Shown one piece after another: positions 57,603 to 64,000 of a DNA stretch of 64,000 nt (within the stretch, counting starts at the first letter, position 1; every line of letters starts with the position of its first letter). Source of the stretch: Pilaira anomala. Taxonomy: Eukaryota; Mucoromycota; Mucoromycetes; Mucorales; Mucoraceae. The DNA is taken from contig JAIXMQ010000036.1 in assembly GCA_025716855.1 (NCBI GenBank), forward strand, positions 1 through 64,000, read 5' to 3'. The notes beneath the pieces were generated by a model. It saw nothing but the letters and a program-made list of their open reading frames with translations, made no database searches and had not been told where the DNA came from. A program made the position numbers and the translations under genes.

Positions 57603-60118
57603 TTTTGAAGAGGAGAAATGAAAAAAAAAAGGGTTAGAAAGATAAACTACTTTTTTTTTTAAAAAAAAACATCTTTGCTTTTTATACTTGTTATCTTTTT
57701 TCGGTCATTTGTTTTTAAATCAATAGCGCGTAATGTAAATTCCCTTTTTTGGGTATGTCATAGCAAACATTGGTATATGTAAAAACAACTGTAATGATTA
57801 TTTTTTTTTAAAAAGATGTATATTAGTTTATTTGTATTTTTAAATAGATACCAAAGATATTTAACTTTTTATGATTATCGATTTCTCAAGACAATCAAGT
57901 AGATAAAAAAAAACTCAAGATTAAAAAGACAATGGGTTCATTTCTATATTTGGTAGAGAAAAAATAACAATAGAAATATATACAGTACATATATCTTTAA
58001 CCCGCAGCATGTCAATTAACACCATAAACCATCAAGCAAAAACCAGTTATAATTGCTGTTTAGATATAAGATGGATAAAGTATTTTCAAAAGTTAATCAT
58101 TACACCTTACATAGAAGAATATTAAACATTGTATGTACATATATACTCATATATTCAGAGTCATCACAGTCACCAATTTTTATTATGGTCAGATTAAATA
58201 AGGACAGGCAAAGGGCGATAAAATTAAACCAAATCAGACAAGTATCTTTGCGATGAACATCTTCAGACTGGCAATTAGTATTATAGATTGATCGTATATT
58301 TACCTTTGGCGCAAATAAAAAAATTTATTGTTTGGATTTATGTTTTCTTCGTACTTTAGATATTCTGCCTAGTTATTTGACAACTTTGATATGAATAATA
58401 GGTGATCAGTCCGTGTTACTTTTTCTACAATAAGAGCTGAATTAATTAGACCACAGTGACATTCCATTTTTCTATAACTCTATAACTGCGTACAAGAAGA
58501 AGGTAATACAAAATTATTAAACTAATAAAAACCCAGCTTTTCTTTTCTCGCAAATATATCAAACGTTTATATCAAGTAAACTGTACGGGAATATAGTTTC
58601 TTCAATACATTATAGTCTGGACTTCATGCAATAAAATACTGGATTTAAGAAGTATATAATACAAAAAAAAAAAAAGAGAGAGATAATTTAGAATATATGT
58701 AACTCAAAATTACAATGTGTAGCAATTTTGTTATCACTGTGTACAGTATGTTTACAAACTTTTTCCTGTTACTTTTTTAGATGTCAAAAAAACCACGTTA
58801 TTATTCTGTAACTCAAATTTATCTAGTATTATTCTTGACAAATTTTAAACTATTCATCGTATTATAAAAAAGTGAGCTATTAGTAATGATATACTACTGC
58901 AGCATTTTACTGATTTAGTTATAGGCTTAAAAAAAGGAACTCGATGTAGGAGAATGAAACATAATAATGATACCACAACATATATGAGGTGCAGTAAAAT
59001 ATATCTTCGCACGTCCCATATACTAAAGTTTTTTTTAGTGAAAAAAAAAAAAAGGGATAGTTATTTTACAAAAATGCAACTTGTTTCAAGCTACATGTTA
59101 ATTATAGCCCTTTTTTTTTTTTTTTTTAACTCTCTCTTACCTTGAATTGATCCAACAAGAGCATCCAAGAAATGCTTATTCTTTTTTTTGGACGCCTTTC
59201 TTATATGTACCAGGTAAAAGATCTGGGTTACTGTTACCCTTGGTTTTTTAAATCCCAAAGTCTTCAATATTATGCACCCATAAAAATCTATTTGCTTCTT
59301 GTTACACCATTCACCACGTTGTTTTTTTTTTCTACACATCAATTTAGCTTATTACTGCCATGATCGGGCTCTAAACTGTGATATGTAATGTAACCTTTTA
59401 CAAAAAGTAAAATATAGAAACAAATCGAATACCATTTCCTGTAGAGGAATAAAGGCAATATCGAACGAAAAAAAAAAAAAAAAATGTCTTGAATAAAACT
59501 GCAAGCAACTTATCTTTTTAGTTAACCAGAGTGGTTTTTATCTTTTTGCCGTTGTCCCCACGGGATCATGGCTATTTTTTTTTTCGAAATAGAGACCTAA
59601 TAGTTATTAACAAATATATAACTTGATGAGCACAAGATCAATAGAGGAAAAACGAGTTTATACAAATGCCACACAAATTTCGGAATTCGTTGATCTTGCC
59701 AATTGTGACACGTCCCTGAGTTGTAGTTCTTGTACTCATGCATAAGTTATCAACACCGCCATGAGAGCACCTTGTACACAAAATATATATGATCTTAAAT
59801 TTTGATTAGATTCATTTTGACATTGCTTCTGTGTGATGGGAATTTCGTAAAAAAAAAATATATATGTTCTAGTAGTATTTAGATAATGTACGACATACAA
59901 TATAAAAGTAAAAGTTGAGGTACTTTGGATAGATGTAGTTTTATTTTTTATTTTTATTTTTATTATTATAAAATATATATTTCTTAAAGAAAAAAAAAAA
60001 TGGTATAAGAAAAGAAGTATTATGTTAAATAAGTAAGTAATTTGGTTAAGTCTAATATTGTTTTTTTTTTCTTTTTTTGAAGAGGGTGGAGAGTGAAAAA
60101 AAAAAAAAAAAAAAAAAA
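57603..60118. other. 2.5 kb gene-poor region
   Basis: No gene is supported. Open frames are short and AT-biased. A minus-strand stretch (about 59100-59310) reads somewhat like protein and ends in a donor-like GTAAGAG; it is discussed as a possible relic. Poly-A/T runs are frequent near the right end, beside the permease stop. Confidence 0.5.
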
Positions 60119-61830
60119 TTAAAGGCGATAAATAAAATTTTTGTTTTCGACATCCGTCATATCAGGATGAACTTCATGATCAACAGGGTTATCCAGACGT
60201 TTACGATTTTCTTTAGCCATGTCCCAACGAGCATACATGAGTAAGACAATTGTAACTGCATTAGCAGCAATACAACCAATCATACCTCCAACATAAGTAG
60301 GAGGAACCATCATGAAAGGTCCAATGAAGTTACCAAAGGTATAGAAAACCATGAGAGAACTACTGTAGAAAGCCTTCTTCGTATATCCTGCAACATTATT
60401 AGCAATGGAGACTAAAAGCAAAACAAAGGCTGCACAGAAAGCCCAAGCCAAATATAAACCTAAAAGTTTGGCTTTAGGCAAAGGAATCACTACCAACAAA
60501 ATGAGACCAATGATATCGATAAAGAGGAAAACACAAGCTGCATAGAGTGTGTTACCATAGCGACGATTGTACCAGACTGCGGCTGCAATATAAATACAAT
60601 CAGTGACACCAGAAGGAATCGTCAATAAAATGGCATCCAAAGACTGTTACGATAAAAATTTAAAGTTAATGAATAATTGTCATGTCATTTTTTTTTTTTT
60701 ACTTCTGTACTTACGTTGAAACCAAAACCTTTGGTAATAATAGAACTGAATGTACCGAGAGCACTGTTTTGGAAGTTAATGAGCATAGCACATAAACAGA
60801 AGACATAGAAACGAGGTTCCTTTAAAGACTCCCAGATATGGCTCTTGTTAATCGTCTTGTTCTTAATTACAGCATTATCACGCATACGCTTATCAACAAC
60901 CGCATCTTCCTCGGGACTAAGCTTAAGGACCTTGGCTTTAGGACTATCAACCATGAAGAAGAAAGAAAAGATACCAAAGACAACCGTAACGGCACCGAGG
61001 ATAATCATGATCCATTGCCAAGATTGCAAACCACCAACACCTTCCATATGGCCAATACCGTAACCAACAAGACCACCGACAGCCATGGCTACACCATTAC
61101 AGATATAAACAAGACCGATACGTCCAGCTTGTTCATTACGACGGTAAAGAGCACTGATAAGCATAATACAGCAAGGATAAATACCGGCTTCAAAGAAACC
61201 CAAAAGGAAACGGAGACCAGCTAATTGAGAAAAGTTTTTTCCCAAAAACGTAAGAAGGAGAACAAGACCCCAGATGGTAATAACGGAACCCATGTATTTA
61301 CTTAAAGGAAGCTTTTGAATTAAAACCATACTAGGTCCTTGGAAAAGAAGATAACCAAGATAAAAGATTGAACCTAACCAACTGAATTGACTAGCAGTCA
61401 AGTTGGCTGCTTCTCTAATACCCAAGACAGAAGCGTAGTTAAGTGCAGATTTATCAAAGAACTACACATGCATACAAAATGTTAATAACTTTTGATATAT
61501 GTATCCTATTAGATCAATTGTATATATATAAATTACCTGTAAAAAGTTAAGAACACAAACATAAGGCATAACATAAATGTAATCCAACTTGCGAACTAGT
61601 TTTTTTTCAACATCACACATGATAAAGTTGATTTGGTTACCCTTTTCATCTACTTCTTCAACTGAGCCTTGTTCATTACTGTCAGCGATATGATCGAGAC
61701 ATTGATCTTCCAAAACAGATTCTTTTTCATCATAATGCTCTCTTGACTCAGTAACAGTTGTAGATGTTACAACAGGACCCGTAGTAGTGGTAGTAGTAGT
61801 AGTGGTATAATATTCTGTTTTTCCTTCCAT
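60119..61830 (-). CDS. MFS permease of the anion:cation symporter (DAL5-like) family
   Basis: Three exons (61537-61830, 60715-61461, 60119-60643) give 521 codons. A polar N-terminal tail with eleven Thr precedes about 12 hydrophobic segments. Motifs of the fungal allantoate/nicotinate permease group include KLDYIYVMPYVCVLNFLQFF, DKSALNYASVLG, NLTASQFSWLGSIFYLGYLL, GFFEAGIYPCCIMLISALYR and VDSPKAK in the central loop. Such carriers import organic anions such as allantoate, ureidosuccinate, nicotinate or pantothenate with protons at the plasma membrane. The substrate cannot be told from sequence. The C-terminal loop RWDMAKENRKRLD is typical of the family. Confidence 0.92.
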
Positions 61831-63491
61831 TTGAATTAATCGAAAAAAAAAAAGAAAGAGAAAGAAAGAAAGAGAAAAGAATGGGGAAAATTCTACTAAA
61901 CTTTTTTTGACGCTTTATGTTACTTCTTAAATAGACCTTATTTAGTCAGTATTTTTTTTTTTTTTTTTTTTCATCCTTGTATTTTGTGTAATGTGTTAAA
62001 ACGTAGGACGAAAAAAAAAAAAAAAAAATTATTCGCACACCAACCTTCAGCTCTCCTTCTAAATGTAGCTTTTGCGAATTTAATAATTTTAGTATTCCGC
62101 AAAACTTTCAGAAAATCAAAGTTTAAACGAAACTTCCCCTTTTTGCAAATGAGTTTGGATAATACAGTGAAGCCAAAAAGAAAAGAAAAACAAAATCGAT
62201 CCACTAAAATGACAAAAACTTTGTATGCTGTTTACTTTTGGATCAATGGTTATTCATTAATAAAGCGTGATGATTACTTTAAAAAGTATTTTTTTTTTTT
62301 AATCTCTTCTTCCTCAACAATTGAATGGTAAATCACTGCTTTTGGTTTAGTTTAATTTTTATTTTATTTTTTTTATAAAAGAACTAATGGGTGTTGGGAC
62401 CATCGACAAATATTATTTTACTTTCTGTTTCTACGTATTGTGTACTCATCCATATATCTTAATAGCTCTATTTTTTTGGTATGTCATTTAAATAAATTTT
62501 ATTCAATGAGAACATATAATGCGAGTGGCACTACACTTGTTGTTCGTAATCAAACTTTTAATTTTTGGGGACAAAAAATTACACACTGCTACTTTAATTG
62601 GCCAATGGTGAGGACTAGTTTGTGCTGTACCTAAAAAAAAAAAATTCTTAAGTGAAGGTACCTATGTACATATTTAAAGAAGACCCCAAGTTTAGATAGC
62701 TACCTCAAGTTTATATCAGTGACAAGAGATATTGAAGCAGAGAAAAGCTTGATAAATACAGTTGCACCGCATTGCCCTAACCTATGAACGATATATGGGC
62801 ACGATATGGGCTTTTGATTCTGGTTTCAATTGCAAGAATGAATTTCTAAAGGGCAGCTGTCTAAGTTAGAGGATATACCATTTTCTGTTAGTGCGTAGAT
62901 ACATACTAAAAGTAATTGTAAAAAAAAAAAAAAAAAGAAAGTCAACTAGATTCTATTGTATGTTATGTACTGTATTCTAGTTTATTCATTATCGATTCTT
63001 TTTCATGTTTCGCGGCTTTTTATTGCGCTTAGTTACCATGAGTTCACTTTCACAACTAACGCAAATTTTTTTGTTTATAATAATAAACCTTAGTTATTCA
63101 AAAATATACAGAAATCAGCTTATTTATTAGCCCTAGACATGTTTTTTACTTTTATATTTTTCTAAAAGCAAGAAGAGTTTTGATTGAGTGATTCTTATAG
63201 GTAAAATATAGACATTATTTCACAAAGTTGCTGCATTATAGTTTCATGATATGAAAGTCTATCTTGGAGATGTAACTTTGCCAGAATAGTAAAAAAAATA
63301 AAAATAAAAAAGCTTTCAATTAATTATACATTTGTCATTTGCTCTTTACACTTTAATAATGCTGAATAGTTACTTAGAAAGTGAAAGTATGATACAGTTT
63401 CAAAAAACTTTAAGAGGTTTGATTTCAACATCTCGTTCATGTGACTTCGAGAATTGGAAGGCATAATTGGATAGGCTTGTAAAACGAAAAT

Positions 63492-63524
<33 letters not shown>

Positions 63525-63603
63525 ACCTAGTATTTTATCTAAAATTAAATTATCGATTTCTCTTCTCTCTTCTTTTTTGTACACATAGAAAAATACTAAA
63601 ATA
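61831..63603. other. 1.8 kb divergent spacer, permease / PTC7
   Basis: No gene is supported. It contains T22 and A17 runs near 61951 and 62012, and a T30 run (63494-63523) about 80 bp upstream of the phosphatase start. Open frames here are low complexity. Confidence 0.5.
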
Positions 63604-64000
63604 ATGAGACCTTATTTACAAAGAATAGCAGCAGCTTCTCTTCTGCTAAGATCGTCTAGACCTTTATGGACAAACACAGCTACCCTCAAACCAACATTGT
63701 CTTTACAATTACCCTATTATTTACAACAACAACAGCAACAACAGTGTCTGATAGAGCCAACCAACGTACGTAGTTTCAGTACCAGTAGAACCACACAACT
63801 TATCAACACAGCTTCAGTGGTTATAGACGAAGATAACTCGAAATCCAATATCGCTTCGGAAAGTTTTCAATTTGTCGCCTATGCCGCTTGGCACCCAAAG
63901 ACAAGACAAAAGGCACCTACCAACCAAAAGAAAGTTCCTTATTGGAAAGAAGATCAAAAGGCTGGTAAAGTAGATGCAGGAGAAGATGCATTTTTTCAAA
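63604..64000 (+). CDS. PTC7: PTC7-type mitochondrial PP2C phosphatase, N-terminal part (3' partial)
   Basis: An ATG at 63604 opens a frame that runs off the right edge (132 codons seen). The N-terminus is rich in Arg, Leu and Ser without acidic residues (MRPYLQRIAAASLLLRSSRP), a mitochondrial presequence, followed by Gln-rich sequence and FSTSR. The segment FQFVAYAAWHPKTRQKAP with KVDAGEDAFFQ matches the start of the Ptc7/PPTC7 phosphatase domain, where the Asp of GED is a metal ligand. Family members dephosphorylate mitochondrial proteins, for example in coenzyme Q synthesis and mitophagy control. Most of the catalytic domain lies outside the window. Confidence 0.75.
   Translation, partial: MRPYLQRIAAASLLLRSSRPLWTNTATLKPTLSLQLPYYLQQQQQQQCLIEPTNVRSFSTSRTTQLINTASVVIDEDNSKSNIASESFQFVAYAAWHPKTRQKAPTNQKKVPYWKEDQKAGKVDAGEDAFFQ

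Noticed and set aside
60838..61224. Plus-strand 128-codon frame
   Set aside because: Antisense shadow of the permease gene, whose membrane motifs are unambiguous.
1..64000. Search for tRNA, rRNA and CRISPR-like arrays
   Set aside because: No T-loop-like GGTTCGAATCC sequence in a cloverleaf context, no rRNA-like segment and no spaced direct repeats were seen by eye; a covariance-model search would be decisive.

Overview
The window is nuclear DNA of a fungus, most likely an early-diverging one of the Mucoromycota (Mucorales type). The evidence is many short GT-AG introns of about 50-100 bp, very AT-rich spacers full of poly-A/T and AT or GA microsatellites, glutamine- and asparagine-rich inserts, and a gene set of eukaryotic housekeeping proteins whose fungal-only members (RTG2-type Ppx/GppA protein, SSH4-type Rsp5 adaptor, DAL5-type permease) fit a fungus. 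The species assignment is inference. I find no tRNA, rRNA, CRISPR or bacterial-type operon.

Layout. 1-1073: 3' end of a Ty3/gypsy retrotransposon (integrase end plus probable LTR), then a degenerate alternating tandem array (1461-2690). 3-10 kb (minus): VAC14, a secreted PEBP, and a Rad60/Esc2/NIP45-type SUMO-like protein. 10.4-13.7 kb (plus): SCYL2-type pseudokinase. 13.9-19.3 kb (minus): SSH4-type SPRY/PPxY adaptor, BCS1, a two-finger C2H2 regulator. 19.3-23.6 kb: gene desert with minisatellites, an A71 tract and a MITE-like inverted-repeat element. 23.6-27 kb: RTG2 and RPT3, convergent. 27.4-29.7 kb (minus): an orphan gene, a possible broken small gene, and a CHTOP-like FoP-domain protein. 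31-34.5 kb (plus): mitochondrial acyl carrier protein and Xaa-Pro aminopeptidase, followed by a decayed aminopeptidase copy. 34.8-37.7 kb (plus): a type II membrane protein joining a glycosyltransferase-like region to an alginate-lyase-like region. 37.9-45.8 kb (minus): CTU2/NCS2 and a UFD4/TRIP12-type HECT ligase. 46.5-50.7 kb (plus): a USP4/15-UBP12-type deubiquitinase diverging from the HECT gene. 50.9-51.5 kb (minus): RPL14. 52.5-55.1 kb (plus): PPT1 and an orphan secreted protein. 56.4-57.6 kb (minus): coiled-coil orphan. 60.1-61.8 kb (minus): DAL5-family MFS permease. 63.6 kb to the edge (plus): start of a PTC7-type mitochondrial PP2C.

The genes are not an operon or an obvious biosynthetic cluster. 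Several concern ubiquitin and proteasome (UFD4-type ligase, USP, RPT3, SSH4 adaptor), endosome and lysosome (VAC14, SCYL2, SSH4, PPT1) or mitochondria (BCS1, ACP, RTG2, PTC7), but shared regulation is not shown. Exon models were read by hand from splice signals; for most genes the summed exon length is a multiple of three, which supports them. I did not find a clearly new multi-gene system. The best leads are the glycosyltransferase/alginate-lyase fusion with its start-abutting inverted repeat, the decayed aminopeptidase copy, the MITE-like element, and the alternating array next to the retrotransposon.
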